Counted from the first letter of the stretch, positions 8,302 to 16,793 are shown. The stretch: DNA of 64,000 nucleotides from Avipropionibacterium sp050157065 (GCA_050157065.1 CP189573.1), one strand, 5' to 3'. Translations and numbers: made by a program. Notes: generated by a model not told the origin, from the letters alone.

Positions 8302-8666
8302 GTTCGACGGCTGGACCGGTGAGTGCCTGCGCGATCGAGAAGTGCTGCTACTCCTGCGATGTCCTCCGGGATGGCGGTGGCGACGGTGTCCCAGATGACC
8401 TGCGTATCGAGGATCCGGTAGCCGTGGGCCACCTTTTCTCGGAGGGCCACCATCATCGTGAAGCGGATGTCTGGATGCCCCTCAACGACAGCGGCACTGA
8501 GACGCTTCGCGACCGCTCCGAGATTCAGGCAGATCATCTGGGCCGCACGTTGCAGAAGCACGTCGGTGTCGTAGGTCGACTTCCCCCGGGACACGAGGTC
8601 CGCGGCTTCTCGTCCGAAGCCAAGAATCTCCGTAAGCGTCTGCCGATCCTGGTCCGAGATGATCAC
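8286..8666 (-). CDS. hepT: HepT-like ribonuclease toxin (DUF86)
   Basis: The 126-aa helical protein contains LREKVAHGY, an R-x4-H-x-Y motif that is the catalytic signature of HepT/DUF86 RNases. It pairs with the nucleotidyltransferase antitoxin encoded directly upstream, which in characterised systems adds AMP units to the Tyr of this motif. I start it at GTG 8666, overlapping the antitoxin stop as GTGA, because this gives tight coupling; a longer frame from 8693 would overlap the antitoxin by 31 nt. Family members are usually 110-140 aa, so it appears complete. Confidence 0.87.
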   Translation of the reverse strand: MIISDQDRQTLTEILGFGREAADLVSRGKSTYDTDVLLQRAAQMICLNLGAVAKRLSAAVVEGHPDIRFTMMVALREKVAHGYRILDTQVIWDTVATAIPEDIAGVAALLDRAGTHRSSRRTHRAP

Positions 8667-9121
8667 ACTGCGACCGCGCCCAAGTTGGACCACGCCCGCC
8701 CGCCACTCCTGACCGCGCCTGTGGTGACAACGTCCACGCGGACACCGCAGAGGATCTCCAGTTCGTCTTCCAGCGCGATGATGTCGAACATCGTCATGCC
8801 GGGCTCCGCGACCACCACCACGTCCAAGTCGGACTCCACAGTGTCTGTGTCCTTCGCCACCGAGCCGAACAGTCGGGGGTCACGGGCTCGATGTCTGGCA
8901 CAGATCTCCTTGATCCGATCTCGATGTACCCGGGCCGCAATGGAAGGACGGAACCCGATGGCAGTGGAGAGTCTCGCCAGCATGGTGTCGGTCAGCGGGC
9001 GCGCTCCGGACTCATGTGCGGACCAGTTGGACTGGCTCACCGAGGCCAATGACGCAGCTGCGGACTGGCTCAATCCCATCGTCGTGCGCCGGGCACGCAG
9101 CTTGGCTCCGTTCATGGTCAT
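8663..9121 (-). CDS. mntA: MntA-type nucleotidyltransferase antitoxin with N-terminal XRE HTH
   Basis: Residues 1-60 form an XRE-type HTH (KLRARRTTMGLSQSAAASLA, then VSQSNWSAHESGARPLTDTM). Residues about 80-120 hold a minimal nucleotidyltransferase core LFGSVAKDTDTVESDLDVVV, an exact GS-x10-D-x-D motif. This is the antitoxin of MNT-HepT systems, which polyAMPylates HepT. Fusion of a DNA-binding domain to the MNT core suggests it represses its own operon directly. The palindrome at 9130-9149, a few bases upstream of the start, is the natural operator. Confidence 0.88.
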   Translation of the reverse strand: MTMNGAKLRARRTTMGLSQSAAASLASVSQSNWSAHESGARPLTDTMLARLSTAIGFRPSIAARVHRDRIKEICARHRARDPRLFGSVAKDTDTVESDLDVVVVAEPGMTMFDIIALEDELEILCGVRVDVVTTGAVRSGGRAWSNLGAVAV

Positions 9122-9129
9122 GTCCGGAC

Positions 9130-9149
9130 TATATCACCCAGATGATATA
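9130..9149. promoter_or_regulatory. Inverted repeat TATATCA-N6-TGATATA, likely operator of mntA-hepT
   Basis: Two perfect 7-bp arms separated by 6 bp lie 9 bp upstream of the mntA start. They are A/T-rich in a region of about 70% GC and overlap the last codons of the sulfatase gene on the same strand. A palindrome directly before an HTH-containing antitoxin gene is the usual autoregulatory arrangement. It may also contain the -10 box. Confidence 0.7.
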
Positions 9150-10624
9150 AGTTTGTCTGGGAGCTTCTGTGGCCGACCGAAGTCGTCCAGCTCCTCGACC
9201 GCGCGAGCGGCGGTGCCCGTGGTCCAGTCATTCGGCACGCCGGCGGTGAGGCGATCGAGCAGCACGGTTTGGAGCTCCGCCAGTTCTGCCGCGTACGCAG
9301 GGTCAGCGGCGACGTTGTGGAGCTCACCGGGATCGGCGGCGAGGTCGTACAACTCGGGAGCCCGGCCGGCATCGTGGAAGACGTACTTCCGATCCGTGGT
9401 CCGCAGGCACTTGCTGCGGTGCTGACGGTCATTGCTGGTGAACTCGCACAGGACTGGCCGGTGCCAGTCCTCGGGGACCGGGGAGCCCTCAAGCAGCAGG
9501 CGCAGGCTGCGGCCGGGGAGGGCCGGCGGGTGCGGCAGGCCGACCAGGTCGAGCACGGTCGGGGCGAGGTCGATCTGTTCGACCAGGTCGTCGATCCGCT
9601 GCCCGGGGCGGCCGGTGGGCACCGACATCAGGTACGGCACCCGGATCACCGACTCCAAGAAGCTCGCCTTGCCGGTGCGGCCGAAATCACCCAGCATCTC
9701 GCCGTGATCGGCAGTGAAGATCACGATGGTGTTCTCCCACAACCCTTGTCTGGTGAGGACTTCGCTGATTCTGCCGATCTGGTCGTCGAGGTAGCTGACC
9801 ATGCCCCAGTACAGGGCTGTCATCCGGCGCAGCAACGCTTCGCCCTGCGCACCCGGGAACTGATGGGCGATCTCGGTCTCCAGGCCGGATTGGGACGCCC
9901 AGGCCAGGTCGGAGAGGGTGAGCGTGTCGGGGTCGTACCGGCTGGCGTACGGCTCGGGCGGGTCGAAGGGGCCGTGCGGTCCGCAAAAGCCCGTCCACAA
10001 GAAGAACGGGTCGGTGTGGTCGCGGGCCAAGAACTCGCAGGTGTTGTCCGCGATCCAGTGATCAACACACTCATCGGCGGCCAGCACATTGGGCAGTGCG
10101 CCCCGCTCGGTGGCGAACTCCGGGGTCCGACGCTGCGCATAGATCGACTCGTACGCCCCGGGCCGCTTGGCCTCGAGCCAGGCGGCGTAGTTGGGCCCCA
10201 GCTGCGCCGGACCCAACGGTGATCCTTCGGCGTCGCGCCACCGGGCACCCTTGCCCATCGTGAGCTGCAACTCGTCGTACCCACGCGGTGGCATCATGTG
10301 GATCTTGCCGAAGCCGGCGGTGCGGTAGCCCACGTCATGCAGCCGTTCGGCCAGCGTCGGCTCCCAGGGTGGCAGGCCCGGGGTGTTGCCGATGACGTTC
10401 TCCATGTATTCCACGCCGTGCTGGAACACGTACCGCCCGGTCTGGATGCACGCCCGACTTGGCACACACACCGGATTCTGGATGTAGCCGTGCCGGAAGT
10501 CGGTGCCCCGTGCCGCCAGCGCATCGAAGTGCGGTGTCGCGACCTGGGTGTTGCCGTGGCAGGCGAGTGTGTCGTACCGCTGTTGATCAGTGGTGATCAA
10601 CAAGACGTTGGGGCGTTCGGTCAT
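9134..10624 (-). CDS. Type I (formylglycine) sulfatase
   Basis: The 496-aa protein begins with the sulfatase/alkaline-phosphatase fold start NVLLITTDQQRYDTLACHGN (metal-binding Asp) and has NPVCVPSRACIQTGRY, the C-x-P-S-R signature whose Cys53 is oxidised to formylglycine. GKIHMMPPRGY and TIVIFTADHGEMLGD supply further active-site and metal ligands. It should hydrolyse sulfate esters (the choline-sulfatase/N-sulfoglucosamine branch is similar in shape). No signal peptide is seen, so it is cytoplasmic unless exported with a partner. The ATG overlaps the stop of the propeller gene (ATGA), so the two are co-translated. The gene's last codons contain the mntA operator. Confidence 0.93.
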   Translation of the reverse strand: MTERPNVLLITTDQQRYDTLACHGNTQVATPHFDALAARGTDFRHGYIQNPVCVPSRACIQTGRYVFQHGVEYMENVIGNTPGLPPWEPTLAERLHDVGYRTAGFGKIHMMPPRGYDELQLTMGKGARWRDAEGSPLGPAQLGPNYAAWLEAKRPGAYESIYAQRRTPEFATERGALPNVLAADECVDHWIADNTCEFLARDHTDPFFLWTGFCGPHGPFDPPEPYASRYDPDTLTLSDLAWASQSGLETEIAHQFPGAQGEALLRRMTALYWGMVSYLDDQIGRISEVLTRQGLWENTIVIFTADHGEMLGDFGRTGKASFLESVIRVPYLMSVPTGRPGQRIDDLVEQIDLAPTVLDLVGLPHPPALPGRSLRLLLEGSPVPEDWHRPVLCEFTSNDRQHRSKCLRTTDRKYVFHDAGRAPELYDLAADPGELHNVAADPAYAAELAELQTVLLDRLTAGVPNDWTTGTAARAVEELDDFGRPQKLPDKLISSG

Positions 10625-12780
10625 CGAGGTCCTCCGGAGCAGGAACCCGGCCGCTCTGGCGGCCGACGGGCATGGCGACGGTGTTCACTGAGTGCGGTCG
10701 GAGATGGATCCAGTCGGGCCACGTTGGTCCGCGCCAGACCTCCCGGCGGTTGGTGGGTGACGTAGAGGGATCCATCGGCTGCGAGCCTGACCCGTCCCAC
10801 CCCGGTCTGGAGCAGCAGCCCGGTCCCGGTGATCACGTCCACCGAGTACAGCCGGAAACTGCTCGTCACGTACAGCAGGCCGTTCGGATGCCAGACGAAC
10901 TCGCCACCGTGGGCCGCCGATCGGCCGGGGTACAGCGGGATGGTCGTGCTGACCGTGTGGCTGGCAGTGTCGAACGCGAACACGGTCCCGTCGGCGATGC
11001 CCCACAGCCCACCGTCAGGTGCGGTCGACAGGTGGTTGATGCTCTCCGCTCCCGCGATGACGCTCCACGTCCCGATGGTGGAGTCGGTGGCAGGGTCGTA
11101 CGAGAACAGCTTCGCCTCGGTGGCGATCGGTTGGGTGCCGCCGCCGCCCTCGATGGCCGACCCGCCGTACACCAGGCCCTCGTGCAGGGTCAGGGTTGCG
11201 ACGGTCTGGTCGGGCACGATGTCGCGGTGGACCACGCGGCTGCCGGTCGCCCAGCTGTGGATCGTCAGCGCGCCACCGTGCTTGCCGTAGTCGGGCCGAG
11301 TTCCGACGTAGAGCCGGGTGTCGTCGGTGATCACCGCGAGTGGTCGGTTCTGTTCGTGGGAATCCTGCAGGCTGAACAGTGACGCCGGATTGCCGGCACC
11401 GGGTGTCCACCGCTTGAGGGTGGCCGTGGGGTAGATCCCGGCGACGATGTCGTCGCCGAACCAGCACCAGTCCTCGACCTGGCCGAGCTTGGGTTGCTGT
11501 TGGTCATAGGTGTCGGAGGCGATGTCGAGCACTGCGGTCGCCCCGCTCAGGTAGCCGCTGACATAGATCTTCTGCTCGTGCCGGGTACCAGCGCGGCCGG
11601 GCAGGATGTCGATCACGGGGGAGTAGTCGGGCAGCACGTCGCCGGTCCAACTGGTGAAGGCTTGCTCGGTGAGGTCGTAGCTGAACGACAATCCCGAGGA
11701 CGTGCCGACCTTGCCGTGCAGCACCGGCCGGGAGGGCTCACCGCTGATCCCGAACCCCAGCCCGGTCGCCGGCAGTCGGATCGGTTCGTCGGCGGCGGTC
11801 GCCACGGTTGACGTCAAGGTGGCGAGCTCGATCCGGCGGAGCTCCCGATCCACTGAGGTGTAGAAGACGGCGCCGTCGTACTCGGGGGAGATGAACCGTG
11901 AATTCACCGGCAGCGTCTCGACCGTGGATCCGGTCACTCCATCGATGAATTGTCGTGCGGCTCCGGTGATCGGGTCCACGGCATGGAGGGTCTTGCCGAC
12001 CGAGGCGAACACCGTGCCGCCGGCATAGCCCACTTCGCCCACGCCGACGCAGGCAAGGCCCGGTGGGGTGATGTCGGCGAACTGACCGGTGGCAACGTCG
12101 ACCCGGACGAGTTTGGCCACCGGAGAATAGATCCCGGCGATCACGGCGTTGTGGTCGGCGTCGTAGACGGCCCCTCGGACGTACTTCGATGTGGGATCGA
12201 CCCGGCCGAAGTCGGTCACGCTGTTGGTGGCGGGGTCCCAGCTGAAGACATGGCAGTTCGGGTACGTCCCGCCGTAGACACTGCCGTCAGGGCCGGTCGA
12301 CAAGCCGTACACCTGGGCTTCACCGGGCACCGGTGCGCCGAGATCGGTGACGGTGTCGCTGGTCGGTGAGTAGCGGTACAGGTGGGCCTGGGAGTAGGTG
12401 CCGACATAGACGTGACCGTCGGGGGCCGTGGTGATCGCCCACGAGCCCCGAGCACCGGGCAGCGGATGGGCGGCAAGGCGTTGCCCGGTTGCGATGTCGA
12501 TGATGTTGAGCGCGGCGTTCTCGCCGGCGGGAACCACGTACATCGCTGGTGACCCGGTGGGCCCGTGGCCGAAGGCGGCTCGCATGATGGTGGTGACCCC
12601 GATGGCGTGTCCAAGATCAGTCAACGTCAATCCCGGCATCGCATCACATCCGCTGCGGGCAGGGGTGACGTTGGTGGTGGGCTCGGCGTGGCTGGTCGGG
12701 GCCCAGGCCGCCAGGGTCGATGCCACAGCGAGACCACCGGCCGACCGCAAGAGTTGGCGACGCTGCCACCGGTTGATCAT
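10621..12780 (-). CDS. Tat-exported beta-propeller protein (719 aa), sulfatase operon
   Basis: A twin-arginine signal (NRWQRRQLLRSAGGLAVAS, cleaved near SHA-EP) is followed by many blade repeats such as DGHVYVGTYSQAHLYRYSPT, DGSVYGGTYPNCHVFSWDPA and TRLYVGTRPDYG, giving one or two beta-propellers. I start at ATG 12780 because AGAGGAG lies 8 nt upstream; the open frame extends further but has no better start. It is related to the three propellers at 17095-23940 but lacks their C-terminal PYLVSGPPND...C module. No catalytic motif is recognisable. Co-translation with the sulfatase suggests it binds or degrades a sulfated extracellular substrate. Confidence 0.82.
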   Translation of the reverse strand: MINRWQRRQLLRSAGGLAVASTLAAWAPTSHAEPTTNVTPARSGCDAMPGLTLTDLGHAIGVTTIMRAAFGHGPTGSPAMYVVPAGENAALNIIDIATGQRLAAHPLPGARGSWAITTAPDGHVYVGTYSQAHLYRYSPTSDTVTDLGAPVPGEAQVYGLSTGPDGSVYGGTYPNCHVFSWDPATNSVTDFGRVDPTSKYVRGAVYDADHNAVIAGIYSPVAKLVRVDVATGQFADITPPGLACVGVGEVGYAGGTVFASVGKTLHAVDPITGAARQFIDGVTGSTVETLPVNSRFISPEYDGAVFYTSVDRELRRIELATLTSTVATAADEPIRLPATGLGFGISGEPSRPVLHGKVGTSSGLSFSYDLTEQAFTSWTGDVLPDYSPVIDILPGRAGTRHEQKIYVSGYLSGATAVLDIASDTYDQQQPKLGQVEDWCWFGDDIVAGIYPTATLKRWTPGAGNPASLFSLQDSHEQNRPLAVITDDTRLYVGTRPDYGKHGGALTIHSWATGSRVVHRDIVPDQTVATLTLHEGLVYGGSAIEGGGGTQPIATEAKLFSYDPATDSTIGTWSVIAGAESINHLSTAPDGGLWGIADGTVFAFDTASHTVSTTIPLYPGRSAAHGGEFVWHPNGLLYVTSSFRLYSVDVITGTGLLLQTGVGRVRLAADGSLYVTHQPPGGLARTNVARLDPSPTALSEHRRHARRPPERPGSCSGGPR

Positions 12781-12945
12781 GATCGGACTCCTCTCGCAGC
12801 CAGCCGATGCCATCGGGGGTCGAGGCGAATCGCGGCGCTGCTGACCCAGACCTCCACAGTCCCGGGCTGCAGTCGGGACTGGAATGGGCGAGCCGATCAC
12901 GCGGATGGATATTCTGACCATACGCTGCCAGCCGAAGGAGTTCTC
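12781..12945. promoter_or_regulatory. Divergent promoter region with inverted repeat
   Basis: This 165-bp gap separates the divergent propeller-sulfatase operon and the AraC gene, so both promoters must lie here. It contains CAGTCCCG-N9-CGGGACTG (12857-12881), a perfect 8-bp inverted repeat that could be a regulator site. The AraC ribosome site GAAGGAG (12933-12939) is at its right edge. I see no unambiguous -35/-10 pair. Confidence 0.55.
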
Positions 12946-13803
12946 ATGCCGATCGGTACGGATCTGTCTCCGGTTCGCCACGAGCGATCCGGGCACCGGC
13001 GAGACCCACTCGAGCATGTGGCGGTGATGGATCGTCCGGTCACGGCATCGCGTCATCTCTCGACGCACCTGCTGCTGTGGATCGTTCGTGGTCGGTTCGC
13101 CCTGTCCGGCGGTGATCAGTCGTCCGGCGGTGATCAGTCCGGAGTCGCGGTTCCTGGTGACCTGGTCACCGTGTCACCAGGCGTGGAGTTGCGGTATTGC
13201 GCGGTGGACGTCGTCGGTTGGGAGTGGTGGTGGATCCATTTCAGCGGCCCGCGGGCCGCGGCGCTCAGCCGGCTCGTGGGGGATGGACGGCTGATCACTC
13301 CGCTGGGCCAGGAGCTGGAGGTCCGTGCCCGATTCGACGAATTGGTCACCACCGGTCTGCGTGCCGGCGCCGGTGCGGGGTGGGCCGGGCAGCTGCGCCT
13401 CGACTCCTGCCTGTTCAGCCTGTTGGGCCTGATCATCGATCGGCGGCAACGGACCTCGACCGGTAGCCCGGAGACCGACATCGATCTGTCGCCGGTGCTG
13501 GCCTTCATCGACGAATCGCTGGCCCGCCCCCTGTCGGTGCATGATCTGGAACGCGTCAGCGGCTACTCGGCGACCCATCTCGGGCGACAGTTTCGTACGC
13601 AACTGGGCACCTCGCCCATGCGGTTCGTCAACCAGCGGCGGATGCGCAGGGCGTCGGAGCTGCTGACCGAAAGTACGCTCTCGGTCGCCGAGGTGGGCCG
13701 GGCCGTGGGCTTCGCGGATCCGTACCACTTCTCCCGGCGATTCCGGCAGGCAGTGGGCGAGGCGCCGTCGCAGTTCCGCGCCAGTGTTGCGCCCTCAGAC
13801 TGA
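12946..13803 (+). CDS. AraC-family transcriptional regulator
   Basis: The 285-aa protein has an AraC-type double HTH at its C-terminus: LSVHDLERVSGYSATHLGRQ and FRTQLGTSPMRFVNQRRMRR, then LSVAEVGRAVGFADPYHFSR and RFRQAVGEAPSQFR. The N-terminal half has cupin-like features (VPGDLVTVSPGVELRYC, WEWWWIHFSGPR), as in regulators that sense sugars. GAAGGAG stands 6 nt before ATG 12946. Its position divergent from the propeller-sulfatase operon makes it the likely regulator of that operon. A small in-frame duplication (SSGGDQ twice, about 13110-13140) lies in the sensor domain. Confidence 0.92.
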   Translation: MPIGTDLSPVRHERSGHRRDPLEHVAVMDRPVTASRHLSTHLLLWIVRGRFALSGGDQSSGGDQSGVAVPGDLVTVSPGVELRYCAVDVVGWEWWWIHFSGPRAAALSRLVGDGRLITPLGQELEVRARFDELVTTGLRAGAGAGWAGQLRLDSCLFSLLGLIIDRRQRTSTGSPETDIDLSPVLAFIDESLARPLSVHDLERVSGYSATHLGRQFRTQLGTSPMRFVNQRRMRRASELLTESTLSVAEVGRAVGFADPYHFSRRFRQAVGEAPSQFRASVAPSD

Positions 13804-13827
13804 GCCGGGACGGCGGAGCTGCCGCGG

Positions 13828-14469
13828 CTACTCCGTCAGTCCGTACAGCCGATCCCCGGCGTCGCCCAGGCCAGGGACGATGTAGCCGACCTCATTGAGG
13901 TGATCATCGACCGCCGCGACGACGAGATTGAAGGAGATCTGCCACTGCTCGGCCAGCGTCCGGATCCGAGCCAGACCCTCCGGTGCGGCCAACAGGCAGA
14001 TGCAGGTGATCTGATCGGCCCCCCGGTCGTGCAGGAACTTCACCGTCGCCGCTAGCGAACCACCGGTGGCGAGCATCGGGTCGAGGACGTAGCACTGGCG
14101 GCCCCGCAGGTCCTTCGGCAACCGCTCGGCGTAGGTGGTGGGCTCCAGGGTCTGCTCGTCGCGCACCATGCCGACGAAACCGACCTCACAGGTCGGAATC
14201 AATCGGGTCAAGCCCTCCAGCATGCCGAGCCCGGCGCGCAGGATCGGCACCACCAGCGGTGGCGCACCGGACAGTCGTACGCCATCGGCCTCGGTCACCG
14301 GGGTGGTCACCCGGCAGGCCTCCACCCGTACCGTCCGGGTCGCCTCGTAGGCGAGCAGGGTCACCAGTTCGTCGGTGAGCCGCCGGAAGGTGGGCGAATC
14401 GGTGCCCGTACTGCGCAACTGGGTGAGCTTGTGCGCCACCAACGGATGATCCACGACGTTCAGGTCCAC
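13828..14469 (-). CDS. upp: Uracil phosphoribosyltransferase
   Basis: The enzyme makes UMP from uracil and PRPP. The PRPP loop VLDPMLATGGSLAATVKFL and the uracil-binding end EVGYIVPGLGDAGDRLYGL are complete, and PILRAGLGMLEGL is the family's first motif. Length (about 213 aa) is standard. I place the start at GTG 14469 (VDLNVVDHPLVAHKLTQLR), matching the family N-terminus; TTG 14487 would add six residues. No Shine-Dalgarno is visible. It converges on the AraC gene with only 24 bp between, and diverges from the deaminase-associated gene. Confidence 0.95.
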   Translation of the reverse strand: MDLNVVDHPLVAHKLTQLRSTGTDSPTFRRLTDELVTLLAYEATRTVRVEACRVTTPVTEADGVRLSGAPPLVVPILRAGLGMLEGLTRLIPTCEVGFVGMVRDEQTLEPTTYAERLPKDLRGRQCYVLDPMLATGGSLAATVKFLHDRGADQITCICLLAAPEGLARIRTLAEQWQISFNLVVAAVDDHLNEVGYIVPGLGDAGDRLYGLTE

Positions 14470-14612
14470 GGGGCAACTGTGGCACAACAGGCAACCGAGG
14501 AGGTCTCGTATGGGCCGAACTCACGCCGAACGGACGCGTTCCTGCGCGACCCGATACGTCCGAGCGGGCAATGGGGCTGCCCCACCCCCGCCACATCTGA
14601 CACGATGGGCCT

Positions 14613-15281
14613 GTGAACGGACGCCAGGGCACGGGAAGCGACTTCGACGACGACGAGTACGAGTCGTTCGCGCTCACCGACGATGACTCGGACGCCGACC
14701 TCGACGGTGACGACGAGGACGATGACGATCTGGATGACGACGACCTGGATGACGACGACCTCGACGACGAGGACGACGATGATGACGACCTCGAGGACGC
14801 CGACGAGGACGACATCGACTTCGTCATGGCGGCCTACACCGAGGAGGGGCAGCGCAGCGCCACCGCGCTGACCAAGGACCTCGCCAACGACCTCGAGGAA
14901 CTGATCCACCAGCTGCGGCGGCTGCCCGGTGATGCCGGCGCGGTCGGTTTCGTCAGCCTGGTCGAGGACTTCTTCGTGATCGTGCGCGTCCGCGGCCGCA
15001 ACGTGCAGGTGCTGCTGTCGGACGGCTCGATGGCCGGTGACTGGCCGATCGCCCGGGACGTGGCCGACTTCCTGGGGCTGCGCGAGATCCCCGACGAGGA
15101 CGACGGCGACCCGATCGGTGACCTCAACATCCTCGGCGACTCGGGGGTGGGGGAGATGGACATGGCCCGCTATTGCGAGGACATCGACTCCGGCTCGGTG
15201 CAGGTGCTGTTCCAGATCGCCGACAAGATTGCCGTCGGCCCGGTGTTCCGGCAGGCGGCCGAGGCCGAGCTCGACGGCTGA
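14613..15281 (+). CDS. tRNA adenosine deaminase-associated protein, Asp-rich N-terminus
   Basis: Residues about 10-70 are an extreme acidic tract of repeated Asp with a few Leu and Glu; residues 70-222 are a folded domain (FVMAAYTEEGQRSATALTKD, GFVSLVEDFFVIVRVRGRN). This gene is found directly before tadA across Actinobacteria and is annotated as tRNA adenosine deaminase-associated; its biochemical role is not established. It starts at GTG 14613 and is followed by tadA after 4 bp, so the two form an operon. The acidic repeat is built from GAC/GAT-rich codons and could vary in length. Confidence 0.85.
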   Translation: MNGRQGTGSDFDDDEYESFALTDDDSDADLDGDDEDDDDLDDDDLDDDDLDDEDDDDDDLEDADEDDIDFVMAAYTEEGQRSATALTKDLANDLEELIHQLRRLPGDAGAVGFVSLVEDFFVIVRVRGRNVQVLLSDGSMAGDWPIARDVADFLGLREIPDEDDGDPIGDLNILGDSGVGEMDMARYCEDIDSGSVQVLFQIADKIAVGPVFRQAAEAELDG

Positions 15282-15285
15282 GCCG

Positions 15286-15756
15286 ATGGGCCATCCGCGG
15301 AATCCTGCGCACCTGCCCGAGGCGATGGGGCTGGCGCTGGTCGAGGCCCGCGCGGCACTCCGGCACGGCGACGTCCCGATCGGGGCGGTCGTGCTGGCGC
15401 CCGACGGCTCGATGGTCGCCGCGGCCCACAACGAGCGTGAGCTCACCGGCGACCCGACCGCTCACGCGGAAGTGGTGGCGATCCGGCGAGCCGCCGAGGC
15501 CGCGGGCCGATGGCGGCTCGACGACCACACCCTGGTCGTCACGCTCGAACCGTGCACCATGTGCGCCGGCGCGCTGGTGCTCGCCCGGATCGCCCACGTC
15601 GTGTTCGGGGCGTACGACCCGAAGGCCGGCGCGATCGCCTCCCTGTGGGACGTTGTCCGAGACTCCCGGCTCAATCACCGGCCGGCGGTGACCGGCGGCA
15701 TCCGGGAGGCCGAGTGCGGGGACCTGCTGCGGGACTTCTTCGCCAAGCATCGATGA
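15286..15756 (+). CDS. tadA: tRNA(adenine-34) deaminase
   Basis: The 156-aa cytidine-deaminase-fold enzyme converts A34 to inosine in tRNA-Arg(ACG). It has the zinc motif HAE (PTAHAEVVAIR) and PCxxC (TLEPCTMCAGALVLARI), plus DVPIGAVVLAPDG at the start and YDPKAGAIASLWDVV in the substrate region. Length and motifs are complete. It follows its partner gene by 4 bp. Confidence 0.95.
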   Translation: MGHPRNPAHLPEAMGLALVEARAALRHGDVPIGAVVLAPDGSMVAAAHNERELTGDPTAHAEVVAIRRAAEAAGRWRLDDHTLVVTLEPCTMCAGALVLARIAHVVFGAYDPKAGAIASLWDVVRDSRLNHRPAVTGGIREAECGDLLRDFFAKHR

Positions 15757-15779
15757 TCACTCGAAGGGGGCGATCATCG
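15751..15779. terminator. Hairpin CGATGATC / GATCATCG at the tadA end
   Basis: Perfect 8-bp arms with a 13-nt loop overlap the tadA stop codon and precede the convergent lipoprotein gene. There is no T-tract, so termination efficiency is uncertain. Confidence 0.45.
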
Positions 15780-15821
15780 CGCCCGGCTCGTCCAGCCACA
15801 CGTCGACGAGGTTCCCGGATG

Positions 15822-16382
15822 TCAGCGGGTGGCCACCGGGGACAACTCCGGCAGGAGGCTGAAGAACGGGTGCTTGTTCTCGTCGGTCGGGTCGAGAGAG
15901 AAGTCGTCGGCCGCGCTCCGAAGAGTGGCCTTCTGCCGGATGACCACCCAGACCACGCGCTGGCCGTCCTGGACGACGCCGATGTGGCTCAATTGGGCAG
16001 CATTCGGGGGCAGCGTGGTCCTCGGTGGGGACGTGTAGACCGAGACCTGCGCCTCGCCCTTCGGGCCGATGGAGACCGGTGTGGCCTCCCCGTGACGCTC
16101 GAAGCCCTCGGCCTCGCAATCGGCGGCCCATCCGGCAATCGTCTGGTACGCATTCTGCGCATCGGTGGGGGTGGCGTACTGCACGAGGACGACCTGCGCC
16201 TCGATCGCCCTCGCTTGCTCCCAGGTGCGTTGTCGGATGGAGGTCTCGTCAGCGGTCGGAGTGCCGGTGGCGGCCCATTCGCCCTGCTGACATTCGTGCT
16301 TCACCATCTCGGCGGGTTCGGTGATGTCGGTCGGGTCCTCGAAGCGGGCCAGACTGGTGCTGATCTCGTCCGAGCTCGGCAT
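15822..16382 (-). CDS. Probable lipoprotein, 5' end apparently frameshifted
   Basis: From ATG 16382 the frame gives a 186-aa product with no recognised family (MVKHECQQGEWAATGTPTAD, QVVLVQYATPTDAQNAYQTI, LLPELSPVAT). The upstream sequence in the same frame continues to a perfect lipoprotein leader, FLSLAVAAALVLGLSAC-SD, but has no usable start. A GTG at 16533 with an excellent GGAGGAGG site reads VTGP and is one base out of frame because of a run of five C (16521-16525 as G on the plus strand). Removing one base would give VTGPFLSLAVAAALVLGLSAC. The intact protein would be a cell-surface lipoprotein of about 236 aa; a sensor-like role is only a guess. Confidence 0.7.
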   Translation of the reverse strand: MPSSDEISTSLARFEDPTDITEPAEMVKHECQQGEWAATGTPTADETSIRQRTWEQARAIEAQVVLVQYATPTDAQNAYQTIAGWAADCEAEGFERHGEATPVSIGPKGEAQVSVYTSPPRTTLPPNAAQLSHIGVVQDGQRVVWVVIRQKATLRSAADDFSLDPTDENKHPFFSLLPELSPVATR

Positions 16383-16793
16383 GGACTGCTTGGTCAGTGG
16401 TGGTGCCGGCGGGGCGCTCGATTCGGCGGAGGCCGTGGGAGGGCTGATGGGTTCGGGCGGTGTGTCCGAGCAGGCGCTCAGGCCGAGGACGAGGGCCGCA
16501 GCGACGGCGAGGGACAGGAAGGGGGCCGGTCACGGTCCTCCTCCGGGTAGGAATGTCACGGTCTGGCGCCAGTGAAACAGACGCGGGTGTCAGGCCCGGT
16601 GGCCACCCCGTCGGCTTGCCGACCCAGCATCCGGATGGGGCCGACCAGGCATCTGGCCAGGCCCGTCAGCGGGGCAACGGCAGCGCCGAGCTCGCCGGTT
16701 GATCACCCAATGGGGTGGGTGGTTGGGGGCACGACGGTCAGTGCTCGGTGCCGGATTGGAATCTGAGGGCCCGCTCGCGGTACCCTCGTCGGC

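Noticed and set aside
14640..14800. Simple GAC/GAT-rich repeat that looks like a microsatellite
   Set aside because: It is the coding sequence of the Asp-rich N-terminus of the tRNA adenosine deaminase-associated protein, a known feature of this family.
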